Assembly: GCA_000149265.1 (NCBI GenBank)
Contig: CH001982.1
Span: 781,956-845,955 of the forward strand
Reading direction: 5' to 3'
Source of the DNA: Ciona savignyi
Lineage: Eukaryota > Chordata > Ascidiacea > Phlebobranchia > Cionidae
Length of the DNA: 64,000 nt
Part shown: piece after piece, positions 44,455-56,400 of the stretch
How positions within the stretch are numbered: the first letter of the stretch is position 1
How the letters are laid out: every line of letters starts with the position of its first letter
The notes under the pieces: model-generated
The model's database searches: none
What the model was told of the DNA's origin: nothing
What the model saw: the letters and a program-made list of their open reading frames with translations, nothing else
Position numbers and translations under genes: made by a program

Positions 44455-44655
44455 CTATGGGCATTTCCACACAGGCAAAAGTGAGACTAATTTTACCCAC
44501 CGTCTTGTTACTAGTCCTATTGTAGCGTGTTATATATAATAAGACGTTTTTTACATGTCAACTAAATAACTTGCCCAATGACACAACCTAGTTTAGTTAA
44601 CCACCAGTTTCTATGGTTTAACCTTTCGGTTGAAATACGAAGCATGTAGCCACGA
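44455..44655 (-). repeat. SINE family A, degenerate
   Basis: Antisense: cacaggcaaaagtgagac ... acctttcggttgaaatacga. Old copy. Confidence 0.6.
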
Positions 44656-44964
44656 AGCTAAGACTTACTACGAAAACAATATGGATAAAAATGGTATTAT
44701 TGCTCTGGCAGGCGTAAAAATGTACATTAAAGGGTTTGTGCACATTTATTGTCAGATAACTAATGAGACAAATTTGTGTATTGAAAAATTTATCATTTTT
44801 ATCATAAAAACAGATTACATCCGAAACATAAAGGGGTAATTGAAAATATTGCATTGTGTTATACGCTTAAGACGTTCCTTCAGTTTTAGTAGAAAATTTA
44901 TCCATTGGGTTTAACCAAGGTCTGGTTATTGCCTGCCTTTACCGATTGAGCTAACCTGTTTTGA

Positions 44965-45195
44965 TGGTCGCTAGCTAGCCGGTTGTGTCCTTGGGAAAGA
45001 CACTTACCGTTCATTGCTTAAACCCAATGCAGTGATATCATTTACTAAATTGAATAAAACGTCTCAATCATACACAACACACTGCAATAGCTTCGGTAAC
45101 CCGACGATGGACGCGAGGTGATCTGACGATTGCCCATGTGTTTACTCTCTGGTTTTCCCATCCACGGGGATAAACACAAATATCCTATCCAATAC
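44965..45195 (+). repeat. SINE family A, 5'-truncated
   Basis: Sense copy beginning inside the head at ggtcgctagctagccggttg and complete to the tail ggggataaacacaaatatcc. Confidence 0.83.
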
Positions 45196-46561
45196 ATAAC
45201 TTAGCAGGTAATGGTTAAAACTGCCCTGTGAATGAATAGCATAATTGCATTGAATGCTTTGGAACGGTTCAACAATCAGCGACTGTTTTATAAAATAAAG
45301 ATACAATAAACCAATATATCCAACCATATGTAGCAATGGGCATAATGTACGTAAGCTATCCAAAGCAACGGCGATACTCAGTAATTTAAAACACAATTTA
45401 ACTTGCCTTCAAATATGTATTATATACAAGACACAGTAAGGTCATTTCATTAAATCAAGTTGTGAAACATACATTGGTTAAAAATTAATTCCCACTGATT
45501 AAAATCACTTTGTATTAAAATATAAGTAGCAGTATTCTAACACATTAAAAATACCTAATTAAGCAAATAAAGAACAATATCGTAAAAGGCAGATACATGG
45601 ATGTAGGGTAGATTAACTAAAATGAACAGAGCCTGTAAAGCTTATATTTATATCATAAACAATCGCGCTTTTCCGCTAAATACAAATGTCACAACCAAAG
45701 GCATTCCATAATATCTTGCGGGGTTAAACGGCAGTTTGGCCGAATGGTTAGCGCGACCCATTTGTTTACAGGATTATATAATAAAAAAACAGTCTTTGGG
45801 ACGGGACCGTCGAGGACTCGAGACTTATCTCGACAAAAAATACAGGAAAACCTGGTACCGAAAATCAATTAATACTATAGAGAAGATAAAACAATAGAAA
45901 TACGAAAATTAAATGTAAAGCTAATTAAACATTAACCGTAAACCATATTACAATTAAGGGGTTACTGTTTAGTTTCAATTTCTGTCGGTAGTTTTTAACT
46001 TAGCATTGTAAGGGTTGGATAAGGTACTTTTCGTATTTCTGTCCTTAAGTAATGCCGGCATAGTCCATTATAATTCCCTTGTGTGAATTCCTTTAAAACT
46101 TCCCACAACGGATTGAGCGATTTAATTAAATTAACCTTCGTTGTTCATTGCGCCGCAGGGAAGTTTATAATAAGAAGGTACAAGTATGTATATAGGCCGG
46201 CGGCTTTGCGCAATGCTGCACGTATTATTTGTCTGCCTGTGGTTAGTAAAACTTTAATCACCTATCAAAAAGTCTACCGAACATAATTGTTATAATATTA
46301 CCGATATTATACAATTTACTACTAAAATACGAATTAATATAGTATTTCAACTCTATTAAACTAGAAATTTGTAGGTAAAAATAGATGTACGGTGTGTAAG
46401 GAACATAGCTTTATCTATCATGCCATGAAATTCGTCTATATATTCACTTGGTTGGAATCGGAATGGCGGTGGTATTTTGATGCAAATTGCAAATTTATAT
46501 AAAAAAGGGCAAAAACGCTAAGGATCAATATAATACAGTGTCATCATCCGATATACTTTGC
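45196..46561. other. spacer between GCSH and hexokinase
   Basis: Holds a family-B SINE at 45728-45850. Otherwise no exon, RNA gene or repeat is recognised. Presumed hexokinase 3' UTR lies just below 46562. Confidence 0.4.
45728..45850 (+). repeat. SINE family B, sense copy
   Basis: Head ggcagtttggccgaatggtt then agcgcgaccca; B-box-like gaggactcgagacttatctc; A-rich end. Confidence 0.7.
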
Positions 46562-49135
46562 TTACTGCTTGGTTCTGTACATACCAGCAGCTATAAGTGC
46601 GGCACCTTTGCCACTTCCATCCTTTGCGTGGATAAATTGAACTTTAACCCCATGCGCAGAACATAACTGCGCAGTCTTGTCTTCAAGCATGGTGTCGAAA
46701 GTTGGATGGCCGGCATAGACCGAACCGTCTACACCCGCTGTAATAACCAAGTCGTTTTCGTCCGGATGATTTGCTTTGATCTTACGCGCAATTGCAGAAA
46801 CCCCAGCAGCGCACAGGTGCGCCGCCCTAGTGGACACAAATTCGCACACGAGCTGAACTATTACGACGTCCTCACTTGAGGGGGTTACCCCAACCGAAGA
46901 AAGAATCTTTGTCACTACTTCCGTCTTTCCGTGTTCTGCTATCGCCTCTTCCGTGATATCCGACACGTAGCGTGAGAGAAAGGCGTCCGTCGTTGCCAGT
47001 GTTTCCGAAATATTCCCGGCAAAGAGATTATCAACCTTGGCTAATTTGCATAATATAGAGCGAACAATCTCCCCCATGTACATCCCACTAATCATCTTCT
47101 CGAAGATAAACTGACCCGGCATTGGAGAACTTGCGTCAACCTGCAGAAAATTGGGATGTTTTACAAAACAAACTTATAATCAGATGGAATAATCGTCAGA
47201 TCAACTCGCGCCCACCGTCGAGTTACCCGAGCTATTGTAATGTATAATTAACATGTTCCTTTAATGTAGTAGAATTCATTAATCAGCTGGGTTTAGGCAA
47301 TGTCCGTAAAGTGATTTGTCTATAAGGACACAACCAATTAGACTGGGCCAGTTTCGGACCTGCAACCCTTCGGCTGAAAGGAAACACAATACATCACCAA
47401 TCGGTATTACTGGATTGAAACACGCCGCAAGCAAGATGGCTGTGACCTTGGTCACATAAGCAACAATTCTTAAACCGACGACTGATGCAAGGTAATGTGC
47501 TGGCGAACACCCATGTGAAAACACCCTTCGTTTTCCATGCACGGAGATAAAACAAAATTTCAAGATTTCACTTCTGTCTTTTTTACTGTTCAACCCAGCT
47601 CGTGAAAAATAGTAACAATAAATGTGCATTTTCCATGTATGTTGTCCTTTAACGCCTTAGCGGGTTTTTCAGTGTGACATGAAACGCCTTAACAAAGTTT
47701 CTACGTTTTGCGAGGGTGCAAAAACCTTACAATATGAGCTGTAAAGACATTTAATACGTTAATCCCACGTCACATAGCCAAACTAACGTTTTACCCGATC
47801 GATTTCCAGGTAAAAGCGTTATCAGTTGCCGGGCGTGTAGGTATGATAGGAATCTATTAGTACATGTTTGTTTGAAGGAGGTAATACGACAGTTAAGCTA
47901 TTCCTCTTGAGAATACGCACGCCCACAATTTGCTTGCCGTGCTATTTCACTACGTCTTTTATTGGCCAATTATCCTTTAAATGTGAACGAGGCACTTAAA
48001 ATAACTTAAATAAAGATCAAAGAGGCGTCCAATAAGTGTTATTACCAGAAACACAAATACGTGTATGATGGTTAGTGTGGAACCTTAATAATCAAACTTT
48101 GGACAAAACTTTTTAAGAATATTTGGTTATTCAACTTGGCATTGATATGTGAATCACACCACACTGATATATTAAGTTGGGCTGTAAACGACACAACCAC
48201 ACGATACTGTCTTAATTACATATATGTCCACTCTATTGTCCAATATATATCTATTCACTCAAATAGTCCCTACATACGTTATTATAAATTACATATATAA
48301 AATGATTCGTAAAATATACCTGTTTATCGAATTCGGTGAGAAACTGGTCCAAACAGCCAGTGTCGGCGAAGTATTCCCATTCCATATCCACACACATCCA
48401 TCTATCTGCGCCTTGACTCTCCACCGACTCGATATTGGAAACTTTTTCCAAGTAAGCCGCGTTGGTGCCTGTCCCAACTATCAGTCCAATTTGGCAGTTT
48501 TGATCCTCTGCGACCCCTGACACCAATGTACCCACAGTATCGTTGCACACAGCCACTACCTCGCAATTTAAATCGCCCTGTCTTGCAATTGCGTCATGCA
48601 GCATTTGGACGACGTCATCACCCACCCCGTCCTTGATATGATAAGCTTTCGTCCAAGCTTTTAAAATAGCATGGTTAATCCTATCTTGGTCGAATGGAAA
48701 CGAAAATGTGAAACCAACCGGCAGCTTTTTTCCGACCAAGCCGTTCTTATGAGCGAAACTTGCCATTTTCTCGGCGATAAAGTCGAAAAGCTGGGCGCTG
48801 GTACCTTCTAATAGATCCTTGGTCACCTTGAAAGATTCACTTTTGATGTCAGCCACGGGTTTCGATCCGTTATCCACCGGGTCTGAGAGTGTGAGCAACA
48901 AAACGCGGAGATTTGTCCCGCCCAGGTCGAGCCCAATAAACGCCCCTCTTTCCGAGCCGTCTGGTAGGCTATCCACGAAGGATGGTAGCATTTCCATTTG
49001 CGTTTTAGATTTCCTTGATAACTGCAGCCCATACGTCATATCCTGCAACATTCGGTCACTCACCGTCGTCAACTGGGCATCAGTGACGTGAAGAAGTTCC
49101 TTTAAACTTTGCAAATACGGCTGATACGATCCCAT
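46562..49135 (-). CDS. HK: hexokinase (single 50-kDa unit, glucokinase-like)
   Basis: Two exons, 48320-49135 and 46562-47140, joined in phase 0; 464 residues, the length of vertebrate glucokinase or half of HK1. It phosphorylates glucose with ATP in the cytosol. Motifs: ATP loop LDLGGTNLRV (69-78), VGFTFSFPF (140-148), catalytic Asp199 in AVCNDTVGT, VGTGTNAAYLE (220-230) and Glu252 in DMEWEYFAD. Exon 2 gives FEKMISGMYMGEIVR and GVDGSVYAGHP, and the adenosine loop DGSGKGAALIAA. The family block TEWGAFG reads MEWEYFA here; the glucose-contacting Glu is kept but neighbours differ. There is no hydrophobic mitochondrial-binding N-terminus. ATG 49135 gives the usual start length. The 1.2-kb intron holds a SINE. 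Confidence 0.96.
47185..47400 (-). repeat. SINE family A in hexokinase intron
   Basis: Antisense copy from aatcgtcagatcaactcgcg to caatacatcaccaatcgg. Confidence 0.78.
47401..48319. other. rest of hexokinase intron
   Basis: No further exon or repeat is seen between the SINE and the exon 1 donor at 48319. Confidence 0.45.
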
Positions 49136-49480
49136 CTTGATAAAAATACTACAGATTCCAATCACTACAACTTAACTCGCTTTAGACCCGAAGTGCTATT
49201 GTAGGGGATCGTATTATAATGTCGGGTAGAAAACTTTGGTTAGGGGGGGGGGGACAGAGAGATAGCGCGAATAATTAGAAAACACGTCTAATTTTAGCGA
49301 AACCAAATATTTACAAAAAAATAAATAAATTAGAAGAGCCAACCCCTACTGAACTGCATTTCTTGGTAAAAGTGCTCTAAGCGAATTTAGATTTCTTGGT
49401 AAAAGAGCTCTAAGCAAAACTGTTTTATTCTGCAAATAATAACACAAATGTAGCTATCAGTGCACCGGCGAAAATATTTC
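49136..49480. other. hexokinase promoter-side flank
   Basis: Contains a run of guanines near 49243-49253 and a 30-base direct repeat (ttcttggtaaaagtgctcta / ttcttggtaaaagagctcta) at 49361 and 49393. No clear core promoter. Confidence 0.4.
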
Positions 49481-49990
49481 AGCGACTATTATAAATCTCC
49501 TTCGCTGCATATCTTGTTCCGCCCCTGGTTTTAGACGCCCGAGTGCGTCCGGTCCACGTATGCTTGCTTGGTCGAGTGAGTTCGAATCAATGTACGCNNN
49601 NNNNNNNNNNNNNNNNNNNNNNNNNNNNNNNNNNNNNNNNNNNNNNNNNNNNNNNNNNNNNNNNNNNNNNNNNNNNNNNNNNNNNNNNNNNNNNNNNCGC
49701 TTGAATGGTCCCAACATTTTCTGCATATATTCCATCCCGACCTATATACATCCACCTAGGTCTATATACAACTATATTGGCTGCAAAAACGCCGACACCG
49801 TTGCTATTATAGCACTGCACACGGCCTCGCCGGGATGCAAGCAGACGAATGTCTTGTGTGGTTGAAACACCAAGTTCCCTCCAGGCAATGCCGCAGCTCG
49901 TCTATGACCTTGGCGTTGCGGTTCAACCTTCTCTTCATATGTCTCTATCCATACCTGGGCAGGATCAACCCTGTACAACTCATGCCTGGC
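49481..49990. other. GC-richer segment around an assembly gap
   Basis: Noticeably GC-richer than its surroundings. The minus strand has open frames on both sides of the gap (for example LPGGNLVFQPHKTFVCLHPG), and a donor-like cccagGTATGG near 49965. I do not recognise a protein. It could hold exons of an unassigned gene or a CpG-rich 5' region. Confidence 0.3.
49598..49697. other. assembly gap (100 N)
   Basis: Exactly 100 N, probably of nominal size. Confidence 0.95.
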
Positions 49991-50180
49991 TAAAGTACAT
50001 TACCCGAACACGATAAGTTTATATTAATGCGTGACAGGATGTCTTTTGACGTGGTTATTTCCTCGTATACATAACATATCGTAGTAACGGCCCGCGCAGC
50101 AATCTCCTAGCATGACATATATGACTGTTTGCTGCAAATAAATTGTTCTTCATGTTTGCCGCACTTGGAATTCAAGTACC

Positions 50181-50330
50181 GTTCCGCATGACGCAACTAC
50201 ACAACCTACCGTTACGCATGACGCAACTGCAAAACGCAACGTTTTGAATGACGCATCTACATAACGTACTGTTTTACATAACGTAATTACACAACGTACA
50301 GTTTCGCATAACCCAACCATACAGCTCTAA
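50181..50330. repeat. 30-bp minisatellite, five degenerate copies
   Basis: Unit gttacgcatgacgcaactac then acaacgtacc. Five consecutive 30-base units start at 50181, 50211, 50241, 50271 and 50301, increasingly diverged to the right. Confidence 0.88.
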
Positions 50331-51297
50331 ACAAACCGTTCAGTTTTTACCGGCGAGCTCTATTGTTTGAATAGCTTGTGCGTAAAACGATATTCCAGTG
50401 ACTTGTATTGAACAGAGGTCGGCTTAACAATGTCTTAACAATTGGAATTTATTTACTTTTGGGGAATGGTTTATTTGAGAAAATTTGGATGATCCGCTTA
50501 CTTGACAGCCCTCCTGGGGCTACTGCGGCAATTCGCTGGAAATTCTTATTTGCGAGGTTTGAACTTCTAATTCCGATTAAATCCGGTTTTCGCACCATAA
50601 CACGCTTGAAGGAATGTCAGACTTAACCGCTGCAGCAAGCAGTTTATTTTGCTGCGAATATAAAACAACGGGAATCAAATGCAAAGCTAGTTACAATTCC
50701 TCTGTTAACCACATTATAATAGGAAGGGGGTTGCTGGTTAGTAATAATTGCTGCATTCCCATAGTTTTAAATTGAGCGTTGTTAGGGGTTATTACTCTAC
50801 ATTTATGTATAGTACTATGTGCTGAATGCCGACCTTAAAAGCACGTTCATAGCATGTAGTTCACGTTTTTATTTAATTCCTAACTCGTAACAGGCCTATA
50901 TTTTTAAATGACACGCATTATGCTAAATATATTCATGTTTGTTTGTTTTATACCTGGTTAAAACTACTAAGTAGAAATCAGTATATAAATCGGTTGCGTT
51001 GACCATTCGTTTACACAACTGTGTACGATAAATTTACGTTTTATTCCGGTGAATGGGAAAACAAAAAGGGTATTCTTACACATCCCGTATGCACGAATCT
51101 GTCGCGCGAACCTTTATTATAATAAGTAAACAGAGCTTCATCTAGTGGCTATGTTAGAAGCAGGAACGGGTTGAATAGGCAATCCACAGTGACGTATGGT
51201 GTGTGGTAACGACCAAATGACTGCCGTGAAATAAATCTACCAACCATGAATTCGTGATCATTTTTATTTTTAGACAAAAAATGCGGTGCGTTCAACG
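50331..51297. other. non-genic DNA
   Basis: A family-B SINE scrap lies near 50945-51030. Otherwise nothing is supportable. Confidence 0.35.
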
Positions 51298-51503
51298 ATA
51301 GAATAGGTTATTCATGTTTATCCCCGTGAATTGGGAAAACCAAGGGGGTTATCACACAGACAATCGTCAGATCACCTCGCGCCCACCGTCGGGTTTACCG
51401 AAGCTATTGCAGTGTGTTTTGTATGATTCACATGTTCCTTCAATTTAGTAGAACCCAATAATCCACTGGGTTCAGGCAACTGCCTTGCCCAAGGACATAA
51501 CCG
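51298..51503 (-). repeat. SINE family A, head-truncated
   Basis: Antisense copy from gttattcatgtttatccccg to ccttgcccaaggacataacc; the tRNA-like head is replaced by a family-B copy. Confidence 0.82.
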
Positions 51504-51524
51504 AACGACAGTCAGTTATCTTGG

Positions 51525-51600
51525 ACCGAAAACATTTTTTGTATATAGGGTGCTATATGGAACGGTCGCGTTAACCATTCGACCAAACGACCGTACTGGA
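51525..51600 (-). repeat. SINE family B, head part
   Basis: Antisense head acggtcgcgttaaccattcg then accaaacgaccgtactgg, fused to the family-A copy on its left. Confidence 0.7.
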
Positions 51601-51930
51601 CCGAAACCCATGGGAAAGGTTTATAACGCAAACCGCGCCCATGTCGACCAATTCCCCCAAAATAGAATGATCGAAACGCGTAGAGATTCTCTTAACGCAA
51701 CTCTCTGTCAGTTGTTGCACCCCCTCCCACGTGGAAGGCCACGAGCCGAACACGAGTTACCCATGTTCCACAAATGATAGGATCACGTAGACCAAACCAT
51801 GTTATGCGAGTCTGCGCGACGACCACTAACCAAGCAAATGCAAACAGCCACTTAAGCACCGGTGTTAAATGAGGTCGTTAATAGGATGAACGACAGTGGA
51901 AAACTTTGGGAATTTTCCGCCATCGTCGTA
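51601..51930. other. GC-richer unassigned segment
   Basis: No similarity to other parts of the window; the open frames show no domain. Possibly an unclassified repeat. Confidence 0.3.
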
Positions 51931-51933
51931 AGC

Positions 51934-52214
51934 CATGAGGTCGGAAACTTGCGGATCAGTAGCTGCATGCGGCTCTTTCATCCTTCGGATACGCCCCTTA
52001 TTAGTTTTATTGATACTGCAGCGAGCGCTTAATAAGTTTAATACCCATGCATAAGTGAAACAAACAGAAGAAAACTTGTGTCTTTATCTCACACAGTGTT
52101 GTTTTCCTTTTTTATTGCAAAAATATTATTAGTTTTGCGGCTCCCAGTAATGTTTACTTTGGAAAATATCAGTTAAAATGGTTCTTTAAGTGCAAAAGGT
52201 TGCCGACCCTTGGT
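51934..52214. mobile_element. short hAT-like element
   Basis: The left end catgaggtcggaaacttgcg, then gctgcatgcggctctttc, and the right end ggttgccgacccttg read inward as CAAGGGTCGGCAACCTTTTG, match the 'CAGGGGTCGGCAACC...GCGGCTCTTT' style of hAT ends known in animals. Flanks do not give a clear duplication, so the borders are approximate. Confidence 0.6.
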
Positions 52215-52269
52215 CGCTGTTGACACAAGGTTTGATTTCGTTTCACATTCCGGACACATGGCTTGTTTG

Positions 52270-52570
52270 TTTAGTGTGCCGCATTTCAACTGAAGGGTGT
52301 GGGATCGAAACTGGTCGCTGCGTATTCGGTTGTGTTCCTGGGTAAGGTATCTAGCGTTCTTCGCCTGAAATCCGATTTATATTGGGTCTTACAAACCATG
52401 TTATTGTTTTTAATGGTAACTGGTTGCAACGATGGGTTCTACTAAATTGAAAGAACGTGACCATCATACGAAACACAATGCAATATCTCCGTTAACCCGA
52501 CGATGGGCGCGAAGTGATCTGACGATTGTCCGTGTGTTAACCCCCTTGGGTTTTTCCATTCACAGGGTTA
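52270..52570 (+). repeat. SINE family A, near full length
   Basis: Sense copy with an extra inserted stretch: cttgtttgtttagtgtgccg head, duplicated gggttctac... region at 52382-52440, then the tail to cattcacagggttaacc. Confidence 0.75.
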
Positions 52571-53430
52571 ACCTATTGCCCTAACCATGGAATAGCAATA
52601 AAAAGGAACTTTTTAGTTTTGGCTTTTATTTTTTCGGTTGATATTTTACAAATTTGTAATGGCTATTTTCCAAACAATACACAACTGCAGTACGCCTAGT
52701 TCTACCCCTTTTACCCCAATATTAGAAAATAAATGAGTTTCGGTATATTACAATTGAATTACAGAAATTAGAGAACTTATATACATCAAATGCGCCGTAG
52801 TAATAAAATTTTGGTTTTTAACTGTATACATTTCACCATACAACAGTATTTCATTCTCAAAGTGAATATTAAGATATTTTAAGGTTTTGTCGACTAGTTA
52901 CAATTGGGCTACAATATTACGTAGGTTCTGTTATCAATTTGATTACATTGTTTAAAGGTGTTTTTTTTTAAGTAATCCAATTGGACTTTAATATGTTTTG
53001 TTTAGCTTGTTATACGTAATATTTCGACCATATAAATTAAATATAGTTTTAAATAAAATTTGAGCGCATAATACTGTTGCTGTCCATATTGTACTACAAC
53101 TTAAATCATACCAACACCAGCCCATATGCAATAACATACATTTCCTAGTAAGGCCACAGTAGCTTAAAGTTTAAAAATGGATTTCAGGAGCATTTACGTT
53201 GAGCTGTAAGATAAACTAGGTAAAAAGAATAAAGCTGATGCAGTAATTTTTACATCTGAAATGATCAGAATATTAAGTTTCATATTCGATTCTTTCATAG
53301 ACCAATGCACTTTTGGTAAAGTTTATTTTAAAAAATGTTTTTTTCGTGGAAGGGGGGGGGGGGGATTGGGTCGCATTCCAAAACATCCAGATGCGAAAAA
53401 TGCTACAACAGCTTTATACTTCGCGACTGC
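52571..53430. other. HERPUD 3' flank
   Basis: AT-rich with no other gene. A guanine run of about 14 lies at 53348-53361. The HERPUD 3' UTR should be just below 53431. Confidence 0.4.
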
Positions 53431-56400
53431 TTAGTTGGCCACAGGGGGACCTTGGGGAATGAGGGAAGTAAAGAACGTGGACACGAAGCACCAGGCAGTG
53501 GAAGATAATGAGGGGGGTGGGGGGACTTCTGCTTCTTGTGCTTGCTCAGCCTGTTGTAATAAACATCATTGTTGTTATGTAATTAATACTGTAAACAATA
53601 TACTGAAGGACAGAATATATTTATTTTTATCCCCGTAAATGTGCGACGCCTTTCAAGTTTCAACCGAAAGTTTAAAGGTTCGAAACTGGTCGTCTTTAGT
53701 CTGCTGTTCAGTCAACCCTTTGGTTAAAAGTCGAGGCACTAACCCACCAGACTATTTGGTCGAACAATATAAAAACTACTTCAGTCTTTAGTCTGCTGGT
53801 CAGGTTAACTATTATAAATGTTAATAACCCTTTTGGTCAATACACCATCGCATATAAAAATAATTTATCAATAAAATTAGATTCGTAATCCAGTGTTCCC
53901 AAACCAGCCCCCCGCAGATTAGTTGGTACCAGGCCGCACCAGCCCCACATATAACTATTTTTCTGTTGCATGGTTTTGTCTTACTCAATTGTTGTGCAAA
54001 TTACTTAAAGTTCTTTGTTTTAACAATGCGAGTTGTGTAGTAAAATTATCGAATCTTTATCGGTTTGAAGCGGATAAGCGGTTAAAAGGTTGGAGACCAC
54101 TGGTATAGAACAACTTAAAGTCGGATTAACTTAATCAGACTTATTATTAACTTGACTTTATTAATCCATCATATTATCAGACTTAATTATAAACAGATGT
54201 GGCAAGGAAAGGTATAAGTGCCAACTATAATGCTTTTAATCCCATTATAATACCACATAGCCATGAGATGTATCTAAAAATACACGATCTTGGCTGATTA
54301 ACCGCATTTGTCAATGTTTCAGAGCATATTGCATGCAGTTGTATGATAATCTTAGCAAAAACATTAACCCAGAACAATAGTTTTCATCTTAATATGACAT
54401 AATCAGTTGATTGAACATAAAATTAATATTTTTCCAAACATAATTAAAACAAAAATTATTATTCCGTTTTTTTGATTTATTTTTATAATTGCCATAAAAA
54501 CAAAGTGAGGGGTGCCACAGATCTACAGCGTTTTCTTCAAAACTGCACCCATGGTACCCCTACCTAACATGACCTAAAATCCATAGATACATTGCACAGC
54601 AACATCACATATAATGTGCACAAGGACTCACGTTTTCGTCGGTTGACATTTCTCCGTTGTTGTTGTTGTCTGGTTGTTGAGGTGGTGGTTGTCTGCGCTG
54701 GACTTGGAAGAATCCGGACTGGTAACTGGAATAAATCGGTTAAAACAGGTTTAAACAAGTAGGCTACTCATCATGCAAACCATGGAAGCAGTATATTTAG
54801 CTGGTATCACTCCAGTAAGTATGATAAAGTAAATCCTGTGAATTCACCGAAAAAAATGGCTGGAATAAACCAGTTTTAACAGGTTTAAACGAGTTTTGCA
54901 TTGAAATCAAAATACAAATCTAAAAAACGATTTCTCCGCAATGCGTAATGGTAGAGACCTCAGCTATGGCTCATTCGATCAAGGAAACCCTATATTTTAT
55001 TCTCTGTGATTATCGTGGAGAAATATTAAAAATGCGAGGAGTGATAGCCTTTCTTTTTCAAGGCTTCGCCTCTTATTTCTATCGATTTTACACGAATTTA
55101 CACGTGACTAACTCAGCCAATAGGAGTCGTGTTAACTTGCAGAGAAGCTCTTTTTGTCAAGCAAGTCTTTCTTTACATTCTCTGTGAATTTCGTGCCGTT
55201 GAGATAAAAAGGAGAGCGTTGGTGACGTTTTCGCAGCAGGCGGTTATGCGTCGTGTTCACCAAAGCATGAATCCAGCTGGGCCTGCTGAGCGCACGATAA
55301 AGAAAAAGGCGGCGAGACTAGCTAGTTTTGGGTGTGCCCTGCTTTGAAGAATATTGGATATAGTATTTGCGTTTGTTTGGTTTTGTATGCCCTTTTTACA
55401 CTTCCTTCACTGTTCTTTTTTATACTTTTTACTATTTTAGTTCTACAAAACTAAAAACTTCAATGCGTTTTGGTTCAAGTTTTCATAATATAGTAAGAAA
55501 AAAGGGAAATTTCAATTACAAATAGTAAAAAAACTACTGAAGATAGAAATACAGTTCGAATTTTCCTGAGTACAAAAACTATTAGACAATCTACATTCCA
55601 ATTTTCATATCATTTGGGCATACCAATAATAAGGTGAGTATTTCGTTTGTCAGTGCACCTCAAATTTTTTCAAAGTCGAGCAGAATTTTCTTTGCATAAA
55701 AAGTGGTGTTCACTAAAGTTTACATAATATATTCTTTATTAGAGGTAGATTTTAGATGTGCAGCTTGTTTAAAAGAGGGATAAATTATCTTTTCAACCAT
55801 ACTAAATATTAAATCATAGCATAAACTTTAGAAAAACTGTGCTAATTTGAAAATGACTAAAAATTGTAAAAAACACTGCGGGACAGCATGTTTGAATTAA
55901 TGCATTTGGCCGGGAGTGAAAGAGTTAAAACATAAACAATTTTGTTAAAGAATGGTGAATCTAAGATGCCACATATGCACGCAGTCGAGTAATCACGATA
56001 TACTATTTTCATTAATGTTAGCACAAGAGCTGTATAGGGTTCTGCAGGGCCAAATATCCATCAAATTTTGGACGAGTAAGAATTTACTCACGCGTACGGA
56101 AGCTCATGTGAGTAGTGCATGCGAGTAACGGGAGTAAACATGGCTCGCAACTGTGGTTTGTAAAAAATGTTATACCCCAGGTCCCCAGTTAAATAAAAAA
56201 GGTCGCGGTAAACGTTAATTAGTTTTTTATATGCGAGAGTTAATTCTTACTCGCACTAAGTGCGTCAGTAAATCGTGTGATTACTTGTGTTACTGGCATG
56301 GATTTTTGGCCCTGGTTCTAATATGGTTTTAAACCAACATATAAACATAAATACAATAGCTTCCTATTCATCCACCATTGGGTATTAAACCACCCAGGCA

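Noticed and set aside
45142-45396. Minus-strand frame with FVFIPVDGKTRE end
   Set aside because: Ends in antisense SINE tail sequence; no independent support.
49457-49865. Frames spanning the first gap
   Set aside because: They run through N bases, so their continuity is artificial.
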